Origin: Magnetococcales bacterium
GTDB lineage: Bacteria > Pseudomonadota > Magnetococcia > Magnetococcales > Magnetaquicoccaceae
Assembly (NCBI GenBank): GCA_015231755.1
Contig: JADGAZ010000004.1
Coordinates: forward strand, 124,001-188,000
Length of the DNA stretch: 64,000 nt
Direction of reading: 5' to 3'
Made by a program: the position numbers and the translations under genes. Shown piece after piece: positions 53,593 through 62,847 of the stretch (position 1 is the first letter of the stretch; each line of letters begins with the position of its first letter). The notes below the pieces were generated by a model that was not told where the DNA came from, searched no databases, and saw only the letters and a list, made by a program, of their open reading frames with translations.

Positions 53593-56500
53593 TCAGCTCA
53601 GCACACCCAACACGGTGGTCAACTGATCACTGGTCAACACACCCAGTTGGGTCGTGGTGAATCCACCATACGTGGTGCCACCCAACGTCACACCCGACAC
53701 CTGAGTCGAGGTGAGTCCACCCAACGCAGTCGTGGTCATCACCGCGATGTTGGTGGTGGTCAGATACGAGATGTCCAGATACTCCAGACCCCGCACCTGG
53801 GTTGAGGTCAAAGAAGCCACCTGGGTCGTGGTCAACACCGACACCTGGGTGGAGGTCAACGCCGCCACCTGTGCGGAGTTGATACCACCAAACTGGGTGG
53901 CGGTCAGGTAACGCAGATCGGTCGTGGTCAACACACCCACCGAACTGGTGGTCAACGCGCCCAACTGGGTCGCGGTCAGACTGCCCACCTGAGTCGTGGT
54001 CAACACCATGACATCGGTGGTCTCCAGTCCGCCCATCTGGGTGGTAGTCAAACCGCCCATCTGGGTGGTGGTCAACGACGCCACCTGAGTCGTGGAGAGC
54101 GCCGCCACCTGCGTGGACTTCATGCCGGACATCTGCGTGGTGGTCAAAGTACGCAGGCCGGTGGTGGTCATGGAACCCAGTTGCGTCGTGGTCAACACCC
54201 CAAGCTGGGAGGAACTGAAACCGCCCAACTGGGTCGTGGACATGATCGCCACCGCCGTGGTGGACAGACCACTCACCGAGGCCGTACCAAACCCGCCCAA
54301 CTGGGTCATGGTCAAGGCACCCAGCATGGTGGTGGACATGCCACCCAACGACGTGCTGGTCAGGCCACCCAACTGGGTCGTGGACATGGAGGCCATGCCC
54401 GTGGTGGTGAGGCCGGAAAGCTGCGTCGTGCTCAAGGCACCCAACTGAGTGGATTTGAAGCCGCTCAACTGGGTGGTGGTCAACGCCTTGAGGCCGGTCG
54501 TGCTCAACACGGCAGTCAGCGTGACCGTCAAACCGCCCAACTGGGTCATGGTCAAGGCACCCAACTGGGTAGTCGTGATCGCCCCGATCTCGGTGGTGCT
54601 CAGACCAGCCACCTGGGTCGAGGTCATGGAATCCACCTGGGTGGTGGTCAGAATCGCAAACTGGGTCGTGGTGAACGCCGACAGTTGCGTGGTCTTCAGC
54701 CCCAACACCTGGGTGGTGCTCAACGACTTGAGGCCGGTGGTGGTCATCACCCCCATCTGGGTCGTCGTCAAACCGCCCACCTGGGTCGAGGTCAAACCGC
54801 TCACCTGGGTGGTGGTCAACACCGCGATCACGGTGGTGGTCAAGCCACCCACTTGGCCCGAACTCAAGGCACCCATCTGAGTCACGGTCAAGGAACCCAA
54901 CTGCGTCGTAGACATGCCCGCCATCGTGGTGCTGGTCAAACCGGCCATCTGCGTGGTGGACAGCGTGACCACACCCGTGGTGGTCAACGAACGCATCTGC
55001 GTGGTGGTCAACACCGCCAGTTGGGTGGATTTCAGGCCACTCAACTGGGTGGTGGTCAGGGCCACGAGGCCGGTGGTGGTCAAACCGCCGGTCTGAGTGG
55101 TGGTCAACGCCCCCAACTGAGTCGTACTCATGCCCACCAACTGAGTCGTGCTCATGCTGCTCAGTTGAGTCGTGTTCAATCCCACCACCTGGGTGGCAGT
55201 CAGGGAATTCACCTGGGTGGTGGTGAGAATACGCACCTGAGTGGTGGTCATCCCGTTCAACTGGGTGGTCTTCAGACCGCTCAATTGAGTGGTGGTCAAG
55301 GTGGCCAGACCCGTGGTGGTCAACACACTGGCCTGGGTGGTGGTCAACGCCCCCACCTGGGTCAGGGTGAGGCCCGTCAGCATGGTCGTGGTCAGAGCCG
55401 ACAGATGGGTCGTGGTCATGCCACCCACCTGAGTCGCGCTCAACGCACCCAGATTGGTCGTACCCAGGGAACTCAACAACGTGGTGGTCAAAGCCGCCAC
55501 GCCGGTGACCGTCAAACCACCCACCTGAGTCGTGGCCAGGGAATTGATCCCGGTCGTGGTCAGGGAAAGCAGTTGGGTGGTGGTCAACACCGCCAACTGG
55601 GTGGACTTGACGCCGCTCAACAACGTGGTGGTCAAGTTGGCCACACCGGTGGTGGTCAAACTGCCGGTCTGGGTCGTGGTCAGACCGCCAATCTGCGTGG
55701 AGGTCAGGCCGCGCAACTGGGTGGTGGTCAAGGTGGCCACACCGGTGGTGGTCAGACCCGTCAACTGCGTGGAGGTCAACGACGACAATTGCGTGGTCGT
55801 CATGGTGGCGGTCTGCGTGGTCGTCATCATCTCCAACTGGGAGGTTTTCAATCCGCCCAACTGGGTCGTGGTGATCGACTGCAATTCCGTGGTCGTCAAC
55901 GCCTTGGTCAGCGTGGTGGTCAACACACCCAGCTGAATCGAGGTCAACCCGGTGATCTGGGTGGTGGTCAGATTGGCAATCCCCGTGGTGCTCATGCCGG
56001 CAATCTGAGTCGCGTTCAGGCCACCGATCTGCGTGGTGTTCATGGCACGCAGTTGAGTGGTGGTCATGGCCACAAGCAGCGTGGTGGTCAAACCGCCCAG
56101 CTGGGTCGTGCTCAACGCCACAAGCCCGGTGGTGGTCATCGTGCCCAACTGGGTGGTGGTCAACACCCCCAATTGGGTCGATTTCAGGCCACCCAACTGG
56201 GTGGTGGTCATGGCCACGATCTGAGTGGTGCTCAATCCGCCCATCTGAGTGGTGCTGAGGCCACCGATCAGGGTGGTGTTCACGGCACTCAACTGGGTGG
56301 TCGTGAGGGTCTTGATTCCCGTGGTGGTCAAACCACCCACCTGCGTCGAGGAGAGGGACCCGATCAACGTGGTGGTCAGAATCGCCACACCCGTGGTGGT
56401 CATGGCCCCGAGCTGCGTGGATTTGAGTCCACCCACCTGCGACGTGGTCAGGGAGGCGAGTTTGGTGGTGGTCAACAAAGCCATCTCAGTGGTGGAAAGC

Positions 56501-59500
56501 ACCGCCATCTGCTGAGAGGCCATGCCACCCATCTGGGTCGTGCTGAGAGACGCAAAACCCGTGGTGGTCAGACCCGCCACCTGCGTGATGTTGAACGCGG
56601 CAATCTGCGTGGCGCTCAATCCACTCAATTGGGTGGTGGTCAGGGTGGCCAGCTCCGTGGTGGACAGACCGCCCACCTGGGTGGTGGTGAACGCCCCCAT
56701 CATGGTCGTGGTGAGCGCGGCCATATGGGTCGTGGACAGACCCGCAACCAGGGTGGATTTGAGGCCACTCAGATTGGTGGTGGTGATCGCGAGCATACCC
56801 GTGGTGGTCAACGCACTGAACTGGGTGGTGGTAAGACCGCCCAACTGCACCGACCCCAGATTCGCCACCTGGGTCGTGGTCAAGGTGTTCATCCCGGTGG
56901 TGGTCATGCCGGTCAACTGCGCCGTGGTCAACGAGCCCAGCAGCGTGGTGGTCAAGGTACGCAACTGGGTGGTGGTCATGGAGCTAAGCTGGGTCGATTT
57001 CAAACCACCCAACTGGGTGGTGGCCAGATTCGCCACCTGGGTGGTGGTCATCGCCAGCAACTGGGTCGCCGTCAGGGCACCCACCTGGGTGGATTTCATG
57101 CCGGAGAGCAACGTGGTGTTCAACGAGGCCAGACCCGTGGTGGTCAGACCCGCCACCTGGGTGGCCGACAAGGCGCCCACCAGGGTCGAGTTGAATCCGC
57201 CCAGCTGGGTCGTGGTCATGCTGGCCAAACCGGTGGTGGAGAAGCCACCCACCTGCGTGGTGCTCATGCTGCCCAATTGGGTGGTGGTCAGGTTGGCCGA
57301 CAAGGTGGTGGTCAACGCAGCGAGCTGCGCGGACTTCAAGCCGCCCAACAAAGTGGTGGTGAGGGATTTCAGACCCGTGGTGGTCATCGCCACCGTCTGG
57401 GTGGTGGTCAGACTGCCCAGCAGAGTCGAGGTCAATCCGCTCAATTGGGTTGTGGTCATCACCGCCATGGCCGTGGTGGTCACGCCGCCCACCTGCACAG
57501 AGGTCAACGCCCCCAACAAGGTGGTATTCAGCGCACTGAACTGCGTGGTCGAGAACGCCCCCATCTCGGTGCTGGTCAAACCGCCGATCTGGCTGGTGTT
57601 CAAGGAGGCCAGACCCGTGGTGGTCAGGCTGCGCAGTTGCGTGGTGGTCAACGCCGCCAACTGGCTGGATTTCACGCCACTCAGCTGGGTGGTGTTCAAC
57701 GTGGCCACACCGGTGGTGGTCAAGGAGGCCACCTGGGTCGCGCTCAGACCGCCCAGAGAGGTCAAGGTCATGCCACCCAGTTGCGTGGTGGTCAACAGCC
57801 CGATCTGGGTGGTGTTGAAGCCTCCCGCCTGCGTGGAGCTGAGGGAAGCAATCTGCGTGGTGGTCAGATTGGCGGTCTGGGTGGTGGTCAGGGCCGCCAG
57901 TTGGGTGGTTTTGATGCCACTCACCTGGGTGGTGGTCAGGGCACGGACCGCCGTGGTGGTCAACACCGCCGCCTGCGTCACCGACAACTCACCCAATTGG
58001 GTCAAGGTCAGTCCGGAAAGCAGGGTGGTGGAGAGGGCCGCCAGACCGGTGGTGCTCAAACCACCCACCTGTGAAGCATTCAAGGAACCAAGCTGAGTGG
58101 TATTCAATCCGCCCAACTGGGTGGTGCTCATCGCCTTGATCAAGGTGCTGGTCAATCCGCCCACCTGGGTGGTGCTCAACGAAACCAGACCCGTGGTGGT
58201 CATCACGGAAAGCTGGGTGGTGGACAGGGCGGCAAACTGGGTGGATTGCAGACCCGAGAGCAAGGTGGTGGTCAGGGTAGCCAGACCGGTGGTGGTCAAT
58301 CCGCCCATCTGGGTGGCCGTGAGGCCGCCGATCTGGGTGGTTTTCATGCCCGCGATCTGGGTCGTGGTCATGGCGGTGATCGCGGTGGCACTCAACCCAA
58401 CCACCTGGGTGGCGGTGAGGGAAGAGAGCTGGGTCGTGTTCATGTTCCGGAACTGGGTCGTGGTCAACGCCGCCAGCTGCGTGGTCTTCAGGCCACCCAC
58501 CTGGGTGGTGGAAAGCGCCGCCACGCCGGTGGTGGTCAACACCGCCATTTGCGTGGTGTTCAAGGCACCCACGATGGTGGCGGTCAAACCGCTCAACTGG
58601 CTGGTGGTCAGAACCGCCACCTGAGTGGTGGACAGGCCACCCACCTGGGCCGAGCTGATCGCCGCCAGATGCACCGAGGTCAGGCTGGCCGTCTGGGTGG
58701 TGGACAACGCTCCCAGACCGGTGCTGGTGATGCCGGTGATCTGGGAAGTGGCCAGGGAAGCCAATCCGGTGGTGGTCAGGGAACGCAGCTGCGTGGTCGA
58801 AAGCGCGGCCAACTGGCTGGACTTGATGCCACCAATCTGGGTGGTATTCATGGCCACCAACTGGGTCGTGCTCAAACCGATCGCCTGAACCGTACTCAAC
58901 CCGGACAGTTGGGTCGAAGTCATCCCCGAAAGCTGGGTGGTAGAGAGAGAACCCAGAATGGTCACGGTGAGGCCGCCGATCTGGGCCAGACTCAGGGTAT
59001 TGACCTGGGTGGTGGTCAGGTTACCAGTCTGGGTGGTGGTCATGGCCGCCAGTTGGGTGGATTTCAATCCACCGATCTGGGTGGTGCTCATGGAACGCAA
59101 GCCGGTGGTGGTCAACACCGACAACATGGTGGTGGTCATGCTCCCCAATTGGGTGGAGGTCATGCCGCCGATCTGGGTCGTGGTCACCTTGGAAAGCTGC
59201 GTGGTGGACATGCCCCCCACCTGGGTGGCACTCAAGCCGCCCAATTGGGTCATGGTCAGGGACGAATACTGAGTGGTGGTCAGCGTGGCCATGCCGGTGC
59301 TGCTCAGTCCACCCAGCTGGGTGGTGCTCAGGGAGGCCAGACCCGTGGTGGTCAAACCGCTGATCTGGGTCACGGTCAAGGCCGTCAACTGGGTGGATTT
59401 GATCCCGCTCAGTTGGGTCGTGTTCAAAGAGGCCAGACCGGTGGTGGTCAACCCCCCCACCTGCGTGGCGGTCAACGCGCCCAATTGCAGCGTGTTCAGG

Positions 59501-62358
59501 CCACCCAACTGGGTGGTGCTCATGCCCGTGATGCCGGTGGTGGTCAAGCCACCCATCTGGGTCGAACTCATGGAACCAAGTTGGGTGGTGGTCAGGCTGC
59601 GCAATTGGGTGGTGCTCATCACTGCCAGCTGAGAGGTCTTGAGACCGCCCACCTGGGTGGTGGTGAGAGCACCCATCTTGGTGGTAGTGAGGGCAGACGC
59701 CTGGGTCGTGGTCAAGGCACCCAACTGACCGGAACTCACCCCACCCATCTGGGTGGTGCTCATGGCAGCCAGCATGGTGGTGGTCAGCGACGCCATCTGG
59801 GTGGCGGTCAGGAAGCTCATCTGGGTGGTGGAAAGAATCGCACCCTGGGTCGTGGTCAACGCCGCGATTTGCGTGGTCTTCAAGCCGCCCATCTGGGTCG
59901 TGGTCAAGGCCAACACCTTGGTGGTGGTCATGGCCGACACCTGGGTGGTGGTCATGCTCGCCATCTGCTGAGAGGCCAAACCGCCGGTCTGGGTGGTGGA
60001 AAGTGCCCCCAGTCCGGTGGTGGAAAGATTCTCCACCTGGGTGATGGTCATGGACCCGATCTGTGTGGCGGACAGGCCACCCAGCTGGGTGGTGCTCAGG
60101 GCTTTCATCGCGGTGCTGGTCAAACCGCTGATCTGCGCGGTGGACAAGCCACCCAGCTGGGTGGTGGTCAGCGTGCCGGTCTGGGTCGTGGACAGATTCG
60201 CCAGTTGCGTGGTCTTGACGCCGCTCAATTGGGTGGTGGAGAGGGTCGCGAGTCCAGTGGTGGTCATCACGGCCAACTGGGTCGTGGAGATGGCACCCAA
60301 CTGGGTCGAAGTCATGCCGGTCATCTGGGTGGTGGTCAGAACCGCCATCCCGGTGGTGGAAATCGCACCCACCTGCAACGAACTCAATCCACCCAGCTGG
60401 GTGGTGGTGAGGCTGCGCAGCAGGGTCGTCGAAAGCACGGAAAACTCGGTGGTGGTCAGGCCCAACAGTTGGGTCGTGGCCAGGGAGACCAAGCCCGTGG
60501 TGGTCATGGCACCGACCTGGGTGGTGGTCAACGCCGCCAGTTGGGTGGATTTCACGCCGCTCAACTGGGTCGTGTTGAGACTCGCCATGCCGGTGGTGGT
60601 CAGGCCGGTCATCTGGGTCGTGGTCAGGCCACCCAGTTGCGTGGTCCCCAGACCGCTCAGCGAGGTCGTGGTCAAGGCAGACAGTTGGGTCGTGGTCAGA
60701 CCAACCACCTGCGTGGAAGAGAGTCCACCCAGTTGGGTCGTGGTCAGGTTACTGGTCTGGGTCGTGGTCAACGCCGCGAGATTGGTGGTCTTCAGGCCGC
60801 CGATCTGGGTGGTGGAAAGAGAACGCAACGCCGTGGTGGTCATCACACCCGACTGGGTGGTGGACAACGCCCCCAACTGGGTCGAGGTCAGACCGCTCAA
60901 CACGGTCGTGGTCATGGCGAACAGGCCCGTGGTGGTCAGACCCGCCACCTGGGTGGTCTTCAAGGAACCCAGATTGGTGGTGGTCATGGCGTTCAACTGG
61001 GTGGTGGTCATCACCGCCAGACCGGTGGTGGACAGACCATTCACCTGACTCGTGGACAACGACCCGATACCCGTGGTGGTCAAGCCGCTCATCTGGGTGG
61101 TGGTCAACACCGCCAACTGGGTGGATTTCACCCCGCTCAACTGGGTGGTGGTCAGAGCCACCAGCTTAGTGGTGCTCAAACCTCCCATCTGCGTGACGGT
61201 GAGGGCACCCAGCAGCGTGGTGTTCATGCCGGTCATCTGCGTGGTGGACATGGCCGCCAGGGCCGTGGTGGTCAGACCCGCCACCTGCAACGAAGAAAGA
61301 GAAGAGACCATCGTGGTGGTCAGAATATTGGTCTGAGTGGTACTCATGGACGCAATATTGGTGGATTTCAGGCCAGCCACCTGCGTGGTGGAAAGGGCCA
61401 GAATCCCGGTGGTGGTCAACACGCTCGACTGGGTGGTGGTCAACACGCCCAACTGGGTGGCGGTCATCCCCCCCAACTGGGTGGTGGTCAGGGCCACAAC
61501 CCCCGTGGTGGTCAGGGCGCCCACCTGGGTCGCGTTCAAGGAACCCACGGAAGTCGAACTCAATCCCCGCAACTGGGTGGTGCTCAAAACGCCAAACGCG
61601 GTGGTGGTCAATCCGGATACCTGGGCCGTACTCAAGGAGCCCAGCTCCGTGGTGGTCACGGATGCCAACTGGGTGGTGGTCAGTGAGGCCAGATGGGTGG
61701 ACTTCAATCCGCTCAATTGAGTGGTACTCAAGGCCACCACCTGGGTGGTGGAGAGTCCGGAGACCTGGGTGGTGCTGATGGACCCCAGTTGCGTGGTGTT
61801 CATTCCCCCCAACTGGGTGGTGGTCAGGGTGCGCAAAGCGGTGGTGGTCAGGCCGGTGACCTGCGCGGAACCCAACGAGCTGATCTGGGTGGTGGTGAGT
61901 CCGCTCACCTGGGTGGTGCTCATGGCACCCAACTGGGTACTCTTCAGACCGCCCAACTGGGTGGTACTCAACGAGGCGACCCGGGTGGTGGTCAACACCG
62001 CCAACTGGGTGGTACTCAACGCCGCCACCTGGGTGGACTTCACGCCGCTGAGCTGAGTGGTGGTCAGGGAGTTCACACCGGTGGTGGTCAAAGCACCCAC
62101 CTGGCCTGTGGTCAACACACCCAACTGGGTCATGGTGTAGGCGGAAAGCTGGGTCGTGGTCAGAACACTCACCTGCGTGGCCGTCAAACCCGGAACCTGG
62201 GTGGTGGTCAGCAGACCCATATGGGTGGTCTTGAGGGCACTCACCTGGGTGGTGGTTAAATATCCAAGGTCCGTTGCCGTAAACGTCGCCAAGGAGGTAC
62301 TGGTCAGATTGGCAATCTGAGTCGTGGTCAGCATTTGAATCATGGTCGATGTAGCCAT
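53593..62358 (-). CDS. Giant octapeptide-repeat protein, putative type I secretion substrate
   Basis: 2,921 residues. After nine residues (MATSTMIQM) the protein is a continuous array of eight-residue units with consensus L-T-T-T-Q-(L/V/I/M)-x-(G/A/S), about 360 in all, broken clearly only by a degenerate last 65 residues (one 10-residue unit, ending TVLGVLS). Hydrophobic residues stand at unit positions 1 and 6, Thr/Ser at 2-4 and Gln or Gly at 5. There is no N-terminal signal peptide and there are no RTX nonapeptides. GAGGAG lies 11 nt before the ATG at 62358. The HlyD-family adaptor encoded 489 bp upstream makes type I export and a surface or adhesin-like role plausible. Similar Thr-rich repeats exist in large alphaproteobacterial surface proteins as far as I recall, but I know of no assigned function or fold. 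Confidence 0.9.
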   Translation of the reverse strand: MATSTMIQMLTTTQIANLTSTSLATFTATDLGYLTTTQVSALKTTHMGLLTTTQVPGLTATQVSVLTTTQLSAYTMTQLGVLTTGQVGALTTTGVNSLTTTQLSGVKSTQVAALSTTQLAVLTTTRVASLSTTQLGGLKSTQLGAMSTTQVSGLTTTQISSLGSAQVTGLTTTALRTLTTTQLGGMNTTQLGSISTTQVSGLSTTQVVALSTTQLSGLKSTHLASLTTTQLASVTTTELGSLSTAQVSGLTTTAFGVLSTTQLRGLSSTSVGSLNATQVGALTTTGVVALTTTQLGGMTATQLGVLTTTQSSVLTTTGILALSTTQVAGLKSTNIASMSTTQTNILTTTMVSSLSSLQVAGLTTTALAAMSTTQMTGMNTTLLGALTVTQMGGLSTTKLVALTTTQLSGVKSTQLAVLTTTQMSGLTTTGIGSLSTSQVNGLSTTGLAVMTTTQLNAMTTTNLGSLKTTQVAGLTTTGLFAMTTTVLSGLTSTQLGALSTTQSGVMTTTALRSLSTTQIGGLKTTNLAALTTTQTSNLTTTQLGGLSSTQVVGLTTTQLSALTTTSLSGLGTTQLGGLTTTQMTGLTTTGMASLNTTQLSGVKSTQLAALTTTQVGAMTTTGLVSLATTQLLGLTTTEFSVLSTTLLRSLTTTQLGGLSSLQVGAISTTGMAVLTTTQMTGMTSTQLGAISTTQLAVMTTTGLATLSTTQLSGVKTTQLANLSTTQTGTLTTTQLGGLSTAQISGLTSTAMKALSTTQLGGLSATQIGSMTITQVENLSTTGLGALSTTQTGGLASQQMASMTTTQVSAMTTTKVLALTTTQMGGLKTTQIAALTTTQGAILSTTQMSFLTATQMASLTTTMLAAMSTTQMGGVSSGQLGALTTTQASALTTTKMGALTTTQVGGLKTSQLAVMSTTQLRSLTTTQLGSMSSTQMGGLTTTGITGMSTTQLGGLNTLQLGALTATQVGGLTTTGLASLNTTQLSGIKSTQLTALTVTQISGLTTTGLASLSTTQLGGLSSTGMATLTTTQYSSLTMTQLGGLSATQVGGMSTTQLSKVTTTQIGGMTSTQLGSMTTTMLSVLTTTGLRSMSTTQIGGLKSTQLAAMTTTQTGNLTTTQVNTLSLAQIGGLTVTILGSLSTTQLSGMTSTQLSGLSTVQAIGLSTTQLVAMNTTQIGGIKSSQLAALSTTQLRSLTTTGLASLATSQITGITSTGLGALSTTQTASLTSVHLAAISSAQVGGLSTTQVAVLTTSQLSGLTATIVGALNTTQMAVLTTTGVAALSTTQVGGLKTTQLAALTTTQFRNMNTTQLSSLTATQVVGLSATAITAMTTTQIAGMKTTQIGGLTATQMGGLTTTGLATLTTTLLSGLQSTQFAALSTTQLSVMTTTGLVSLSTTQVGGLTSTLIKAMSTTQLGGLNTTQLGSLNASQVGGLSTTGLAALSTTLLSGLTLTQLGELSVTQAAVLTTTAVRALTTTQVSGIKTTQLAALTTTQTANLTTTQIASLSSTQAGGFNTTQIGLLTTTQLGGMTLTSLGGLSATQVASLTTTGVATLNTTQLSGVKSSQLAALTTTQLRSLTTTGLASLNTSQIGGLTSTEMGAFSTTQFSALNTTLLGALTSVQVGGVTTTAMAVMTTTQLSGLTSTLLGSLTTTQTVAMTTTGLKSLTTTLLGGLKSAQLAALTTTLSANLTTTQLGSMSTTQVGGFSTTGLASMTTTQLGGFNSTLVGALSATQVAGLTTTGLASLNTTLLSGMKSTQVGALTATQLLAMTTTQVANLATTQLGGLKSTQLSSMTTTQLRTLTTTLLGSLTTAQLTGMTTTGMNTLTTTQVANLGSVQLGGLTTTQFSALTTTGMLAITTTNLSGLKSTLVAGLSTTHMAALTTTMMGAFTTTQVGGLSTTELATLTTTQLSGLSATQIAAFNITQVAGLTTTGFASLSTTQMGGMASQQMAVLSTTEMALLTTTKLASLTTSQVGGLKSTQLGAMTTTGVAILTTTLIGSLSSTQVGGLTTTGIKTLTTTQLSAVNTTLIGGLSTTQMGGLSTTQIVAMTTTQLGGLKSTQLGVLTTTQLGTMTTTGLVALSTTQLGGLTTTLLVAMTTTQLRAMNTTQIGGLNATQIAGMSTTGIANLTTTQITGLTSIQLGVLTTTLTKALTTTELQSITTTQLGGLKTSQLEMMTTTQTATMTTTQLSSLTSTQLTGLTTTGVATLTTTQLRGLTSTQIGGLTTTQTGSLTTTGVANLTTTLLSGVKSTQLAVLTTTQLLSLTTTGINSLATTQVGGLTVTGVAALTTTLLSSLGTTNLGALSATQVGGMTTTHLSALTTTMLTGLTLTQVGALTTTQASVLTTTGLATLTTTQLSGLKTTQLNGMTTTQVRILTTTQVNSLTATQVVGLNTTQLSSMSTTQLVGMSTTQLGALTTTQTGGLTTTGLVALTTTQLSGLKSTQLAVLTTTQMRSLTTTGVVTLSTTQMAGLTSTTMAGMSTTQLGSLTVTQMGALSSGQVGGLTTTVIAVLTTTQVSGLTSTQVGGLTTTQMGVMTTTGLKSLSTTQVLGLKTTQLSAFTTTQFAILTTTQVDSMTSTQVAGLSTTEIGAITTTQLGALTMTQLGGLTVTLTAVLSTTGLKALTTTQLSGFKSTQLGALSTTQLSGLTTTGMASMSTTQLGGLTSTSLGGMSTTMLGALTMTQLGGFGTASVSGLSTTAVAIMSTTQLGGFSSSQLGVLTTTQLGSMTTTGLRTLTTTQMSGMKSTQVAALSTTQVASLTTTQMGGLTTTQMGGLETTDVMVLTTTQVGSLTATQLGALTTSSVGVLTTTDLRYLTATQFGGINSAQVAALTSTQVSVLTTTQVASLTSTQVRGLEYLDISYLTTTNIAVMTTTALGGLTSTQVSGVTLGGTTYGGFTTTQLGVLTSDQLTTVLGVLS
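53785..62331 (-). repeat. 24-bp coding repeat array with higher-order structure
   Basis: The DNA of the giant gene is a tandem array of 24-bp units encoding the octapeptide, in register over thousands of bases. Units differ in sequence and codon use, so the array is not recently homogenised. Units beginning (L/V/I)K(S/T)T recur at steps of mostly 10 and 14 units (240 and 336 bp). The array also leaves long open frames on the opposite strand. Confidence 0.9.
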
Positions 62359-62738
62359 CTTGATTAGATCTCCTCTTGAGCGTCCCGCGGCAACCGAATT
62401 TCTGTGAGCACCATGCCGCAATCAGGCGCAACAGAAAAATTTTAAGGGGGTGACCGGAAAAATTATGGATGATTCATGAATTTCTTAACAGACTGACTTT
62501 CATCAACGAATAACACATTTTTGACGTTGGGTCAAACATAATCGCCTCCGCAATCCTTCATGCGTCAGGAAACCGCCATACAAATCCTTTTCAAGGACCA
62601 TTCGGATCATGCCGTTTCCAGCCCCATCACAAGAAAAACAGAGACTCACATTCGCCTTATCGGCGTCCCTCTGCCAGCCTTGAACCTTTTTTGCGCAGAC
62701 CGGGACCCAGGCATCACTTTTTACTCACTTTAAACAGC
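62359..62738. other. Leader and upstream region of the giant gene
   Basis: This gap of over 300 bp holds no gene I trust; a 35-codon minus-strand frame near 62610-62500 has no support. It contains a perfect palindrome TTTGAC-GTTGG-GTCAAA at 62520-62536 and a 10-bp palindrome ATTCATGAAT at 62472-62481, both in what would be the leader or promoter of the giant gene. TTGACC on the minus strand within the first palindrome could also serve as a -35 box. Confidence 0.45.
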
Positions 62739-62755
62739 ATGCAAAAAAAATACCA
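62739..62755 (-). promoter_or_regulatory. Possible sigma-54 promoter of the giant gene
   Basis: On the minus strand TGGTATTTTTTTTGCA has the GG and GC 10 bases apart and a perfect TTGCA -12 element, but the -24 element is TGGTA rather than TGGCA. It points at the giant gene with a leader of about 370 nt. The eight-T spacer could be chance in an AT-rich gap. Confidence 0.35.
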
Positions 62756-62847
62756 TACATAAATCCCCGTTCGACCGCTCACGCCCCCCTTCTCTCCCCA
62801 TCCGACCCGACAGAAATTGCCTCACCCTGCAAGAATTGCCGCCTGAT

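Noticed and set aside
54181-61686. Very long open frames on the plus strand (about 1,297 and 1,146 residues) opposite the giant gene, rich in Gly-Gly-Gln-His or Val-Val-Pro-Pro
   Set aside because: They are by-products of the 24-bp repeat, which has no stop codons in several frames. They lack starts with ribosome binding sites and mirror the same period.
53593-62358. CRISPR or tandem non-coding repeat array
   Set aside because: The periodicity is 24 bp, in frame with one protein, with degenerate units and no spacers.
62500-62610. 35-codon minus-strand frame in the giant-gene leader
   Set aside because: No ribosome binding site and no recognisable features; likely chance.
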